A program made the translations under genes and the position numbers. Source: Algoriphagus marincola HL-49 (GTDB lineage: Bacteria; Bacteroidota; Bacteroidia; Cytophagales; Cyclobacteriaceae). From it: a stretch of DNA of 64,000 nt. A model generated the notes under the pieces. The model was not told where the DNA came from and did not search any database. It worked only from the letters and a program-made list of their open reading frames with translations. The stretch is taken from positions 1 to 64,000 of the forward strand of contig LJXT01000003.1 of assembly GCA_001314815.1 (NCBI GenBank), given 5' to 3'. This document shows, one piece after another, positions 25,867 to 34,988 of this stretch; position 1 is the stretch's first letter, and the number at the start of each line of letters is the position of its first letter.

Positions 25867-27540
25867 TTATTTCCCGAATAATCGCTCCAATATTTTGTAA
25901 GTGATCAGGTAAGTAGGTCTCACCCCTTCCATTCCCAAAGCTCCTGAAGCCAAGGTACTACCTGTTTCGAGAGGGTTATCCGATGCATAGTAGGCGTAAA
26001 GGACTTTCACATTAGATCGGATGCTTTTTCGGATTCTAGAGGCTGATTGAATGGCTTTCTGGTAGTGTGCTCCTTCCATTTCCAGTCCAATTGCATTCCA
26101 GGAGGACTCCATGAAATACCGAAGAATATCCTTGTTCTGTAGGGAAGTTCCTAAAACTGTGACCATACTTCCAGAATACACTCCAAGCCCAAACCCTTCA
26201 AAGTCAGTAGCTTTTAATTCATTCTTAAATGGATAATTATCGGCTGTACCTTCAAAGACATGAGCATCGGGAATCATCAAATCGCCTTTTCCTCCATAGA
26301 GAATTCCGGCTTTGCCCATGATGGAAACCGAAACGATATTAAGTTGGAATTCTCTCCCATCTTTCTTAAATGGCTTCAAAAGCTCATCCATACACTCAAA
26401 GGCCTGCTCCCCAAAGGCATAATCCATGACCACAAAAACCGGCCTTTGGTGCGATTCTTCAGGCAATAATAATCCCGGTAGCAATTCAGGCTTTTCCAAC
26501 TTTGCAGTATCGATGATTTGTGTCCCGATATTGGTGCCAGACTGATCAGGAATATCCACAAAGCCATGCTTCAAAGCATAGGCATAAATCTTTTTACCAG
26601 CATTATTCTTCTCTCCCATCGCAATGGAGGAGGCTATTTGCTCAATATCCTCGAAGCTCTTTGAGTCTAGCACTTGAGGAGCATAGATGGTATTCAAAAC
26701 CGAGTGAAGATTGGCCGAAATAATATGAATAGGCCTTTCTAATAAGTCTAATTCATCCAGCTTCTGCATGATTTTTCCAGCCCATTGCTCACCATAGACA
26801 TGATGTCCGATTCGCTCCCTCAAGGTGGCTGAAAATGAAATCTCCCGATCATTTCCTTCCCGAATCTCCTCCATGGCAAGCTTACCCAGGTGATATATGA
26901 TGGAAAATAGACTATTTGAATTCGAACTCTTCTCAAACTTGTTGACAGCCTTAGAGGTCTCTTCAAAAGTCCTACCGATCAAATGGCTGAGGTAGGCAGA
27001 AGCCGCTTCTCGATCAAACAGCTCCCCGCTTTCTTCCTTTTTCACAAATTCCTCCAGCATCTTCCAGTTGACGGAAATCTTACCTTTAGGATCTGTACTG
27101 TTTTGATATATTTTGCTGCTCTCGATATATAAAAATGTCAGGTGGGTAAGAATATCATAGATATCTGATCTTCCCCGTGTCATTTCCACATACATGACTT
27201 GTTCATCGAGTCTGTAGCAATTTCTTCTTCTTTTCGGCGGAACGATCGGTTCCAAATGCGAAGTCTCAAGACCTTCCCGACTAATCAAACGAATGTAGCG
27301 ACATTGTTCGATTCCTCTCGGAAGACGCTCCATCACATAAAGAAGGCCGTCTAATTCTACCTTTTCGGGGTCTGTGATGGTTCCGTAAATTTCTGGACTT
27401 AATACCCGCAAAGCCTGAACCAAACTCTCACCAGAGACTCCCATCGGCTTGTAGGTACCTCGGGTAAAAAGATGTCTCATCGTGATATAAAGTCGCTCAA
27501 TGGCGGCTCTTGATTCTTGGGCTCTATTCCTTTTCATCAT
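25867..27540 (-). CDS. Conserved Bacteroidota protein with nucleosidase/phosphorylase-like C-terminus
   Basis: A 557-residue soluble protein with no signal peptide. It probably belongs to a large uncharacterised Bacteroidota family (DUF6909 is my recollection, unverified). The N-terminal two-thirds is helical and charged. The C-terminal third resembles the nucleoside-phosphorylase/nucleosidase superfamily: VSIMGKAGILYGGKGDLMIP recalls the glycine-rich phosphate loop and GD motif, GLEMEGAHYQKAIQSA recalls the nucleoside-binding MEMEaa, and YAYYASDNP recalls the catalytic Asp in SDxP of AMP nucleosidases. If so, it could cleave or bind a nucleoside or nucleotide. It is monocistronic with an exact -7 box upstream. 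Fold similarity is inferred by eye. Confidence 0.6.
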   Translation of the reverse strand: MMKRNRAQESRAAIERLYITMRHLFTRGTYKPMGVSGESLVQALRVLSPEIYGTITDPEKVELDGLLYVMERLPRGIEQCRYIRLISREGLETSHLEPIVPPKRRRNCYRLDEQVMYVEMTRGRSDIYDILTHLTFLYIESSKIYQNSTDPKGKISVNWKMLEEFVKKEESGELFDREAASAYLSHLIGRTFEETSKAVNKFEKSSNSNSLFSIIYHLGKLAMEEIREGNDREISFSATLRERIGHHVYGEQWAGKIMQKLDELDLLERPIHIISANLHSVLNTIYAPQVLDSKSFEDIEQIASSIAMGEKNNAGKKIYAYALKHGFVDIPDQSGTNIGTQIIDTAKLEKPELLPGLLLPEESHQRPVFVVMDYAFGEQAFECMDELLKPFKKDGREFQLNIVSVSIMGKAGILYGGKGDLMIPDAHVFEGTADNYPFKNELKATDFEGFGLGVYSGSMVTVLGTSLQNKDILRYFMESSWNAIGLEMEGAHYQKAIQSASRIRKSIRSNVKVLYAYYASDNPLETGSTLASGALGMEGVRPTYLITYKILERLFGK

Positions 27541-27559
27541 AATTAATCTAAAAACAATG

Positions 27560-27567
27560 CAAATATA
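27560..27567 (-). promoter_or_regulatory. Exact -7 box upstream of the orphan nucleosidase-like gene
   Basis: On the minus strand TATATTTG lies 20 bases before the start codon and matches the Bacteroidota TAnnTTTG element. A matching -33 TTTG is not evident at the usual distance. Confidence 0.42.
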
Positions 27568-27614
27568 GGCCTGTTTTTGCCTGATCTATGAAAACTCCTT
27601 TATGAAAATATGAT

Positions 27615-28199
27615 TTAATTTTTAGCAAGAAGCTCTGAAAAATACTCCTCAAGCTTGTCTACCTTTGGTTTAATCACAAACTGGCAATAGGGTTGATAGC
27701 CATTGTCGTTGTAATAATTTTGATGCTGATTTTCAGCAGGATAGAAATTGCTAAAAGGAGTAATTTCGGTAACAATTGGTTGCGAAAAGACCTTCTTTTC
27801 GTTCATTTCTCTCTTCAGGTTTTTGGCAATTTCACCTTGCTCTTCGGTGTGAAAAAATATAGCAGATCTATACTGAGGGCCGACGTCAGCTCCCTGCCGA
27901 TTGAGTGTAGTCGGATCATGAGTCGACCAAAAAACCTCTAATAATCGCTCCAAGCTGATCACTTTGGGATCATAGAAAACTTGAATCACTTCGGCATGAC
28001 CTGTGGTAGCACTGCAAACTGCACGATAACTTGGATTTTCGACAAAACCACCTGAGTAACCTGAGACTACATTTTTGACACCCTCTAAGCGCTGAAAAAC
28101 TGCCTCGGTACACCAAAAACAGCCTGCACCTAAAGTGATGACAGATTCTCCTTCTGGAATTGTGACTGAAGTAGTTGGTAATGATTGATTCGTATCCAT
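27615..28199 (-). CDS. msrA: Peptide-methionine (S)-S-oxide reductase
   Basis: A repair enzyme that reduces methionine-S-sulfoxide in proteins, using a Cys in GAGCFWCTEAVFQRL. The family signature, TGHAEVIQVFYDP, and the C-terminal QNYYNDNGYQPYCQ region are intact. I prefer the ATG at 28199 (194 residues). The GTG at 28235 would add 12 residues and overlap the DUF3253 stop (GTGA), so it remains possible. It is the last gene of a three-gene operon with the PmtA-like methyltransferase and DUF3253. No signal peptide is visible, so it is cytosolic. MsrB is not fused or adjacent. Confidence 0.95.
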   Translation of the reverse strand: MDTNQSLPTTSVTIPEGESVITLGAGCFWCTEAVFQRLEGVKNVVSGYSGGFVENPSYRAVCSATTGHAEVIQVFYDPKVISLERLLEVFWSTHDPTTLNRQGADVGPQYRSAIFFHTEEQGEIAKNLKREMNEKKVFSQPIVTEITPFSNFYPAENQHQNYYNDNGYQPYCQFVIKPKVDKLEEYFSELLAKN

Positions 28200-28231
28200 A
28201 TTGAGTATTTGGGATTCAAACCGAGGAATAG

Positions 28232-28471
28232 TCACTTTAGTTTCGAAATCCTTATCGGTCCTACTGGAAGTGCTTCCTTATCAAGCAGTTTTCCTTTTTG
28301 AGTGATTAGAATTTCACCCTCTTGATACATTTCAAAGGCCTTTTGGCGGATATCTGGTAAAAACTCACGCCATGATTCGGGGTACATCCTCCGAACTACC
28401 TCAGATGGACAAAAAGAGGTATCAGGCCGCTGTCTGCAAAATTCCAAAATCGCTATTCGCAAAATATCCAT
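28232..28471 (-). CDS. DUF3253 small protein
   Basis: A 79-residue protein matching DUF3253. The conserved features are CPSEVVRRMYPESWREFLPDIRQKAF, a winged-helix-like segment, ITQKGKLLDKEALPVGPIRI and a GPIR-type ending. Family members are small, predicted winged-helix proteins of unknown role, often near oxidative-stress or S-layer genes. It lies six bases downstream of the methyltransferase gene and touches the msrA gene, so the three are probably co-transcribed. Confidence 0.8.
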   Translation of the reverse strand: MDILRIAILEFCRQRPDTSFCPSEVVRRMYPESWREFLPDIRQKAFEMYQEGEILITQKGKLLDKEALPVGPIRISKLK

Positions 28472-28477
28472 GCACTC

Positions 28478-29023
28478 TTAGCTTTGGCATACCATTACAA
28501 AGGCAGGTGGCAGGTTTTTTAGGGTAAAACTCACATTGACTTCAGGAAAGTACTTCTTGAAAAGGTTTTTCAAAAGATAGGAATAGCAAATCTGTATGAA
28601 TGCTCCTCCTTGGTTGAGAACCGAGCGGGATTGGCTTAAAATGGAATCCGTTATTTCTTTAGAAATGAAGGAAAAAGGCAAAGAGGAAAGGATGAAATCC
28701 ACCTTTTCTCCATTTAAGTAGTTTTCAATTTGATCTGCCGAGTCATTGATAATTTGCACATTGGGATTGTCAAATTGCTTCCTCATCTCCTCACAAAACG
28801 ATGAGTTGATTTCAAAGACGAGTAATTTGGTTTGTGGACCCATTTGGTTAATAATCCCTTGGGTAATACTCCCATCTCCTCCTCCCAATTCGACGATTAG
28901 ATTAGCATCTTTCAAGTCCACTTGGGTGACCATTTTTTTGACCAGTGCCTTTGAGCTAAAAGTCAATGCTCCTGTAGTGCTAAGGTTACTATATAATTCA
29001 ATTAGTAAGTTCGATTTGCCCAT
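28478..29023 (-). CDS. Class I SAM methyltransferase, PmtA/rRNA-dimethylase-like
   Basis: A 181-residue AdoMet-dependent methyltransferase. Motif I is VELGGGDGSITQGII, motif II FEINSSFCEEM, and the motif IV-like segment is FILSSLPFSFIS. The N-terminal GALTFSSKALVKKM resembles the GAI.PSS.LA..M segment of PmtA-type phospholipid N-methyltransferases; those and KsgA-type enzymes share the fold. The substrate could be a phospholipid headgroup, but this is inference. It is first in an operon with DUF3253 and msrA, divergent from the LtaS-like gene with a 78-base gap. Confidence 0.75.
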   Translation of the reverse strand: MGKSNLLIELYSNLSTTGALTFSSKALVKKMVTQVDLKDANLIVELGGGDGSITQGIINQMGPQTKLLVFEINSSFCEEMRKQFDNPNVQIINDSADQIENYLNGEKVDFILSSLPFSFISKEITDSILSQSRSVLNQGGAFIQICYSYLLKNLFKKYFPEVNVSFTLKNLPPAFVMVCQS

Positions 29024-29101
29024 ATTGTCTATATCAAACCTCGAAGATAGTTTATTTTGACCTATTTTCTTTAAAATTGCAACGAATCTAAGCAGTCGTC
29101 A

Positions 29102-31105
29102 ATGTCAAAAAAAGCAGCCATCCGATCTACACTACCAGGTAGAATCAAGGTAATTCTGCAGAATTTCTGGGGTATGTCTTTGATATTCATATTCTTGATG
29201 ATAATGCTGAGAGCCTTAGAGCTTTACCTAGTGTTTTCAAATCATGTGCTTCCTTTCGCGGTCGGAGATATTCTGAAAGACATTTTTATTCAAGATTTGA
29301 CCTGGTTGGCTTATTTATTAGGACTTTTATTTACCTGCTATCTGGTAGTGGTTTTGATTTCTAGCCCACTTGCCAAATGGCTGCTCCTTTTATTTCTGAC
29401 CATTTTGGTACTTGTACAGGCTGCATTGGTTTTTTATTTTTTCAAAACGCTTCTCCCTTTAGGGAAAGATTTATTCGCCTACAGTACCGAGGACTTACTC
29501 TTGACTGTTCAAGCCTCGGGGCAACTTAACGTCTTCAGTGTGTCCATACTTTTATTCTCCTTTGTGCTGGTTGGATTCATGATGCATCTGGGTACTAGAT
29601 TTTTCCGATTTCCACTCAAAGCCATGTTATTTCTCACGGGCTTATTTATTTTATCAGTAGTTACAGTGATTCTTTTGCCTGATTTGGTTGATAATTCAGC
29701 TACAGAAGTGGAAACTAATGTCACCCGCAACAAGTCTAGGTACCTGACAGAAGAGAGCTTTGACTATCTCATGTATGGCGGTGAATATTATTTTGATTTT
29801 TATCTCCGCTCAGGAACTGAGGATCTTATCGTCGAAAAGGAGTTTGTAGATGACACCTACCCTTTTGCACATAAAGCCGACTATCCGGATGTGCTGAGTC
29901 CTTTCTTCGACTCCTTGGAGCAGGCGCCAAATTTGGTATTTATTTTTCTGGAAAGCTTTGGTAAAGCCTATTCAGGAAAAGATGCCTATTTGGGAAGTTT
30001 CACCCCATTTCTTGACAGCTTGGAACAACACAGCTTGGTATGGATGCATGCCTTGTCCTCTACTGGTCGAACATTCGGCTTACAACCGGGAGTCTTTGGG
30101 GGGCTTCCTTTTGGAGAGAAAGGTTTCTTGGAATTATATCAGGAGTTTCCCTATCATGAAACGCTCCTTAGCATCTTAAGGAAAAACGGCTACGAAACAC
30201 GCTATTTTATTGGCGCGGATAAAAAATTTGATCATGTAGGAAGCTTTATTGAATATCAACAGCCTGTTCAATTTGTTGATGAAAGATTATTTGATCCTAA
30301 ATATTCCAAGTCTCCTTCCACCGGTAATTTTTCATGGGGTTATGCGGATAAGGAGTTGTTTAAAAATGGACTGGAAAAACTTCCCAGAAGCTTTGAATCT
30401 CCTCAAATTCTGGTCTTTCAGACTCAAACTTCGCATGATCCATATTTGGTACCAGAGCGGGAAAAGTATATCCAGAAATTCGAAAATCATCTCAGCAACT
30501 ATTTAAATCTGAACGAAGGTCAAAAATCAGATTATAGAAGCTACCGAGATATCTATATGACCGTATTGTATGCAGACGATGCGCTACGTGTGTTTTTTGA
30601 GGATTATCAAAAGCGGCCTGAGTTTCAAAACAGCATTTTCATCATTACGGGAGACCACCGATTGCCTGAAGTACCGATGTCGTCCAGGATAGACAGATTT
30701 CATGTGCCTTTGATAATTTATTCTCCACTCATAAAAAGACCCGAATATTTTGAGGGAATAAGTAGTCACTATGAAATTACCCCATCGATTCTTTCATTTT
30801 TAGAAGCACAGATAGATATCCAACTTCCAGAAGTGGTCACCTGGCAGGGTCAGGTATTGGACACAGCTCAGACATTCCAGTCTAGAATAGCCATGCCACT
30901 GATGAGAAATAAAAATCAGTTGATCGATTACATACATGGGGACATTTTCCTTTCAGATGGACAAATATTTCAGATTTCTCGAGGCTTGAACATTGACCCA
31001 ATCACGAGCCCCAATGATCTAAATCGGATGATTGGTGAATTTGAGGAATTTAAAAATAAGAACAGCTACATGGTTCAAACGAGGAGGCTTCTTCCCCCTC
31101 AATAA
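29102..31105 (+). CDS. LtaS-like sulfatase-fold membrane enzyme
   Basis: A 667-residue protein with five N-terminal membrane helices (about 24-45, 60-85, 92-115, 140-162, 175-195) and an extracytoplasmic alkaline-phosphatase-superfamily domain (about 275-600). The metal-site motif VFIFLESFGKAYS is followed by the presumed nucleophile Thr in SSTGRTFGLQPG and by ITGDHRLPE. The architecture is that of lipoteichoic acid synthase and the OpgB/Mdo and EptA-type phosphotransferases. In a Gram-negative, transfer of a phospholipid-derived headgroup to a periplasmic glycan or lipid is the likeliest reaction. It converges with the polysaccharide operon, leaving two bases between stops, so a functional link to that glycan is plausible but unproven. 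Confidence 0.85.
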   Translation: MSKKAAIRSTLPGRIKVILQNFWGMSLIFIFLMIMLRALELYLVFSNHVLPFAVGDILKDIFIQDLTWLAYLLGLLFTCYLVVVLISSPLAKWLLLLFLTILVLVQAALVFYFFKTLLPLGKDLFAYSTEDLLLTVQASGQLNVFSVSILLFSFVLVGFMMHLGTRFFRFPLKAMLFLTGLFILSVVTVILLPDLVDNSATEVETNVTRNKSRYLTEESFDYLMYGGEYYFDFYLRSGTEDLIVEKEFVDDTYPFAHKADYPDVLSPFFDSLEQAPNLVFIFLESFGKAYSGKDAYLGSFTPFLDSLEQHSLVWMHALSSTGRTFGLQPGVFGGLPFGEKGFLELYQEFPYHETLLSILRKNGYETRYFIGADKKFDHVGSFIEYQQPVQFVDERLFDPKYSKSPSTGNFSWGYADKELFKNGLEKLPRSFESPQILVFQTQTSHDPYLVPEREKYIQKFENHLSNYLNLNEGQKSDYRSYRDIYMTVLYADDALRVFFEDYQKRPEFQNSIFIITGDHRLPEVPMSSRIDRFHVPLIIYSPLIKRPEYFEGISSHYEITPSILSFLEAQIDIQLPEVVTWQGQVLDTAQTFQSRIAMPLMRNKNQLIDYIHGDIFLSDGQIFQISRGLNIDPITSPNDLNRMIGEFEEFKNKNSYMVQTRRLLPPQ

Positions 31106-31107
31106 AA

Positions 31108-32289
31108 CTATTTGGACCGATGTGCCTCTGAGAAAATCTGACTGATCAGTGGCTGATAATAGTTCCAAAAAAACCCATGGCGATCGCGATGATTTGCAAC
31201 ACTATAAAATCCCCTCCAAAGGGTGGGTAGTCCCGCAAATTTGGCTGATCCAAGGTTGAGCTTCGCATCTGCAAAATCCCCTGCAATATAATAAGAACGC
31301 CCCTTTCCATTAGGTCGAAAGACTACTGCTGGAAAGAACCTAGGCAGCCCCATAGCACGGAGCCTTTCCAAACCTTCATTGGTGGGCTCGATATCGTAAT
31401 AAGATATCACCTGAAACTCCCGCTGCACTAAAACCACATCAAACCAGTCTGGATAAGGCACAATCTCAGGTAATCGGAAGTTTGCTTTATTCCTACCGGG
31501 AGTCCGGATAAATGGGATGGTGTTTTGGTAATCTTTTTGGTCTTCAAAAATTTCAATCTCTCCGCTTTCTTTTACAAAAACCAAACCTGGGCCTTGGTGT
31601 GGCCATGATTGATCATGTTGATTCAGATAGTTAGAAATGAGCCAATCTGGAAGACCTTTATTTATTGCTGTATCTAGCTCATCAAAATATCGAGCAACCC
31701 AACCTGTCCATCGAACACCAATAGTATTTTCCATCTGAGACCGGAGACCTTTCGTGGTGGGTGAGGCCATGGAATTATACTCCAAAACCACCGTTTTTTG
31801 CTTTTCTTGAGTCAATTCTATCAACTTGACCTCCTTACTATTCAATCCACCATAGACCTTCTTACTAGGTTCGTCTGCATCTCCCTCATTTTCAAAATCA
31901 TTTCTGTAAACGCCGTAAGTATCCGCGTAATAAATAATATCACTCGACTCCGCCAACCGATTCAACTCAGAGTCGGAGTAATCCGAGAAGTCCTTGACAT
32001 AGCCATACTTCCCTTCTTCGTCTTCCGAAGGGAAATATCCAAAGTAGTCCCGGTCAAGCTCATAGAATTTACCTGTTTCGGGATTGACAAACTTATCGTA
32101 TTCCATCGCCCAAAAAATCCCCAAATGTTCTCTAAAATCCTTATTTGGGACAGTCTTATCAAGTATCAAAATCGCGGAATTCTTATCGGCCTTCAACCAC
32201 CATATTCCAAAACTAATCCCTGGAAATACAACCAAAAGCACAATAAAGAAAGAAAGCCGCCTGAAATAGAGTTTGAGTTCTTCCTTCAT
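31108..32289 (-). CDS. Membrane-anchored protein of unknown family in the polysaccharide operon
   Basis: The ATG at 32289 (393 residues) is preferred to the GTG at 32298. An N-terminal helix (FFIVLLVVFPGISFGIWWL) anchors a periplasmic domain of about 360 residues. Recognisable stretches are ILILDKTVPNKDFREHLGIFWAME, DIIYYADTYGVYRNDF, VVLEYNSMASPTTKGLRSQM and WTGWVARYFDEL. A Rossmann-like/glutamine-amidotransferase-like fold is possible, but no catalytic triad can be named. I do not recognise a named family. It is the last gene of the operon headed by a receiver protein and directly abuts the YaiO-type gene, so a role in polymer modification or export is likely. Confidence 0.6.
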   Translation of the reverse strand: MKEELKLYFRRLSFFIVLLVVFPGISFGIWWLKADKNSAILILDKTVPNKDFREHLGIFWAMEYDKFVNPETGKFYELDRDYFGYFPSEDEEGKYGYVKDFSDYSDSELNRLAESSDIIYYADTYGVYRNDFENEGDADEPSKKVYGGLNSKEVKLIELTQEKQKTVVLEYNSMASPTTKGLRSQMENTIGVRWTGWVARYFDELDTAINKGLPDWLISNYLNQHDQSWPHQGPGLVFVKESGEIEIFEDQKDYQNTIPFIRTPGRNKANFRLPEIVPYPDWFDVVLVQREFQVISYYDIEPTNEGLERLRAMGLPRFFPAVVFRPNGKGRSYYIAGDFADAKLNLGSAKFAGLPTLWRGFYSVANHRDRHGFFWNYYQPLISQIFSEAHRSK

Positions 32290-32298
32290 AGATATCAC

Positions 32299-33528
32299 TT
32301 AAAACCGGTATTCACTACCAAAAGAAAGGTTTAAATTATTTCGGAACCGATCTGCTGATAACTCATCACGGCTATACCCTGTAAACCCAAATATCATAAA
32401 CCTTGGAGAAATGAGTTGTTGGTAGCCAAGCCGAATTCGGTAGGAATTAAGCAGTTGGGATTGATCCCTATTTTCTTCATCAGGAGAAACACCCGAACTG
32501 AGTTGAACACTAAAAAAGTCCTCAGCAGTCTTGAAGTAATACCTAGCCTGAAAATTACCGGAAGTACTCACACCGTTATTATTACCGCTAGGAATGACAT
32601 TTGCCCTAAAATTCAACCACCAATTACCTACATACTTCCCAAGGGAAGCGGTAGCAATATGGGTTACTTCAGTAAATCCGAGGTAACGATACCCCCCTTC
32701 CACTTCCCAAGCTTTTGGAAGATTGAAAAATACTGAGGCTCCTAATCTTAATTTTGGAAAAAATCCAGCTCCTGAGCCACCAATGTTTAGGTATGCGTAG
32801 GAGTTTTCACCAAGTGAGGGATACGCATCCAGCTCATATTGGGTACCAAATCCATCAAATCGATGGCTTTGCGTGACTCGGGCAATCAAAGAACCCGTTA
32901 ACTTGGTCTGTGCCCGGCCATAGACCGACCAAGTATGCCATGGGCTGATATCTCCAAAAAAAGTATCGTAGTCATAGGTGGCTCCTATTGCCGAGTTTCT
33001 TCTCAAACGTTGGAGATTTTGCAAATAGCCTAGAATACCTTCTTGTTTGAACCCAGAGTCAAACAAAGCCTGGGCAATATCATAGGCTTCATTGTATTCT
33101 TCCTCATAATATAAAAGCCTTGATTTTCGGTAGGCGACAGCATCTGGCAAAGGATCACCAAGATTGCTCTCTGCCCTTTTCAAAATCTCACCAGCTTTTT
33201 GATAATCTCCAGCCCAGCTAAGATTATCCAGATAGGCCGAATACCCATCAGCATATTTCGGAGAAGCGGCGATTGCTCGCTCAAGGAAAATACTTGCAGA
33301 ATCATTTTTTCCTTCCCAGGCATAACTCCTACCCACCAAAATCAGAATATCCGCGTAGGTGGGAGAAATCTCCAGTGCCCGGAAGGCAATTTTTCTACCC
33401 TCTTGATATTTTCCATCAAAAATTAATTCGCGGGCATCCAGGAGGAGTTGATCAGGGTTCTGACTTTGCTGTGCCACAAGCCATTGAGTCGCTAAGAAGA
33501 AAGACAGAAAAAGAGCAGCTTTTCTCAT
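32299..33528 (-). CDS. TPR plus YaiO-type outer-membrane beta-barrel protein
   Basis: A 409-residue protein with a signal peptide (ending WLVAQ), TPR repeats (about 25-165, including AFRALEISPTYADILILVGRSYAWEGKNDSA), and a C-terminal 12-16-strand-type barrel (about 175-409) ending in LSFGSEYRF, the aromatic-terminated outer-membrane signature. This is the YaiO-like arrangement and is also that of the PgaA/BcsC class (TPR plus barrel export port). The start overlaps the GT2 gene stop (ATGA). Together with the GT2 synthase it probably forms an export path for a polymer across the outer membrane. Neither its pore nor its polymer is known. Confidence 0.82.
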   Translation of the reverse strand: MRKAALFLSFFLATQWLVAQQSQNPDQLLLDARELIFDGKYQEGRKIAFRALEISPTYADILILVGRSYAWEGKNDSASIFLERAIAASPKYADGYSAYLDNLSWAGDYQKAGEILKRAESNLGDPLPDAVAYRKSRLLYYEEEYNEAYDIAQALFDSGFKQEGILGYLQNLQRLRRNSAIGATYDYDTFFGDISPWHTWSVYGRAQTKLTGSLIARVTQSHRFDGFGTQYELDAYPSLGENSYAYLNIGGSGAGFFPKLRLGASVFFNLPKAWEVEGGYRYLGFTEVTHIATASLGKYVGNWWLNFRANVIPSGNNNGVSTSGNFQARYYFKTAEDFFSVQLSSGVSPDEENRDQSQLLNSYRIRLGYQQLISPRFMIFGFTGYSRDELSADRFRNNLNLSFGSEYRF

Positions 33529-34988
33529 GATGTAGTGGATTGGGTGTCAAGGTTCTTACGTTCCTCGGCAGTTTTAAATCCTGCCCGAATCATCTTACCC
33601 CAGCCTCCCCGGCCGGCAATGAAGTCTATATGACCTTTCAATCCCCAAAAGACCACCTTTGGGTGAATAAAAAGTGGCTCAAGTAAAATGGTCCTGATCA
33701 GACTTCTTAGGTCATTTTTATCCTTGTAATTATTGTAAGCAATCTGCTCATAGAGAATGCTAAATGCAGAGACAAGCAGGGAAAGGAAATAGATCATTAA
33801 TATTAAGGAGAAGAAATATACAGCTGAAAAATCACCTATCAACAAGAGGATAAGTGTGTAGATCAAGCCAGATATTTCTAAAATCGGCCCCATTTTTTCG
33901 AAAATAGACCAAAAGGGATAAGACACTAAGCCCAATACCCGAAAACGAGAATTATATCCAACTTTATTATGAAGCTGCAGGGTTTCAATCGTCCCACGCA
34001 TCCACCTATTTCGCTGTCGGCCCAAGACTTCTTCATCCTCAGGTACTTCTGTCCAGCAAAGCGGATCGGGAACAAAAGCCACCCGATAAGGGATATCGCG
34101 CTCTTCTAGGTAGCGTCGCAGACGGACGACTAGCTCCATATCTTCACCGACAGTCTTTGGGAAATACCCTCCCACTGCCATCACAAGGTCTTTTTTGAAA
34201 AAGCCAAAGGCTCCCGAAATCAGCATCAGACCATTGATCCGGGACCAAGCCATCCTACCCATCAAAAAAGCCCTACAGTACTCTACCACTTGAAATTTAC
34301 CGATTCTCGATTTTGGTACCCGATACTTGGTTACAGTTCCATCTTTGACATCACAATTATTGGCGATTCCTATCGCCCCACCGACTGCTACTACCTTCTT
34401 ATTGGTTTCCTCCATAAATGGTCGTACCATCCGGGTAATAGAGTCACTTGCCAAGATGCAATCCACATCAATACAAGCCAGGATTTCCATGGTAGAAATA
34501 TTGATTCCGGCATTTAAAGCATCCGCCTTCCCACCATTCTCCTTATCAATTACCCAAAGCCTTCTAAAGGATTTATTTTCAGAGCGATATATACCTCTTA
34601 CAGGAGCAGTTTCGATCTGTGATTGATAAAAGAAAGAGGTCTTTTTCAATTCAAAAGCCTCAATGAGACGATTGAGTGTTTGATCCTTTGAACCGTCATT
34701 GATAATCACGACTTCAAACTTCCCATAGTGAAGGGCCAATAGGCTTTTAACGTTTTGTACAATATTCGACTCCTCGTTAAAGGCTGGTGCCAAAATTGAA
34801 ACTCCGGGGGCAATTGGGCTCGTGATAATATCCTGATAATCTGCAAATCGATTTTTCCTTCGGAAATCTCGCATTTCCAATGCACTCAGGATCATGATCA
34901 GCAGATAGAGTGTGACCACAGAAAAACTGAGAATCATAAAAATGACCCCAAAAACATCAATTAAAAGGTAGAATAGAAAATTATACAT
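33525..34988 (-). CDS. Processive family-2 glycosyltransferase (polysaccharide synthase)
   Basis: A 487-residue membrane GT2 of the PgaC/BcsA/HasA class. An N-terminal helix (about 5-35) leads to the GT-A domain with VSILAPAFNEESNI, INDGSKD, DVDC (DxD), VGEDMEL (the catalytic Asp) and RQRNRWMRG (QxxRW, the acceptor and product-binding motif). C-terminal helices (about 350-410) form the translocation channel in this class. The sugar is not determined by motif alone. No PilZ domain is present. The gene overlaps the HEAT-repeat gene by 8 bases and the YaiO-type gene by 4, so it is translationally coupled to both. Among PNAG- and cellulose-type relatives, a PgaC-like product (GlcNAc polymer) is a guess. 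Confidence 0.88.
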   Translation of the reverse strand: MYNFLFYLLIDVFGVIFMILSFSVVTLYLLIMILSALEMRDFRRKNRFADYQDIITSPIAPGVSILAPAFNEESNIVQNVKSLLALHYGKFEVVIINDGSKDQTLNRLIEAFELKKTSFFYQSQIETAPVRGIYRSENKSFRRLWVIDKENGGKADALNAGINISTMEILACIDVDCILASDSITRMVRPFMEETNKKVVAVGGAIGIANNCDVKDGTVTKYRVPKSRIGKFQVVEYCRAFLMGRMAWSRINGLMLISGAFGFFKKDLVMAVGGYFPKTVGEDMELVVRLRRYLEERDIPYRVAFVPDPLCWTEVPEDEEVLGRQRNRWMRGTIETLQLHNKVGYNSRFRVLGLVSYPFWSIFEKMGPILEISGLIYTLILLLIGDFSAVYFFSLILMIYFLSLLVSAFSILYEQIAYNNYKDKNDLRSLIRTILLEPLFIHPKVVFWGLKGHIDFIAGRGGWGKMIRAGFKTAEERKNLDTQSTTS

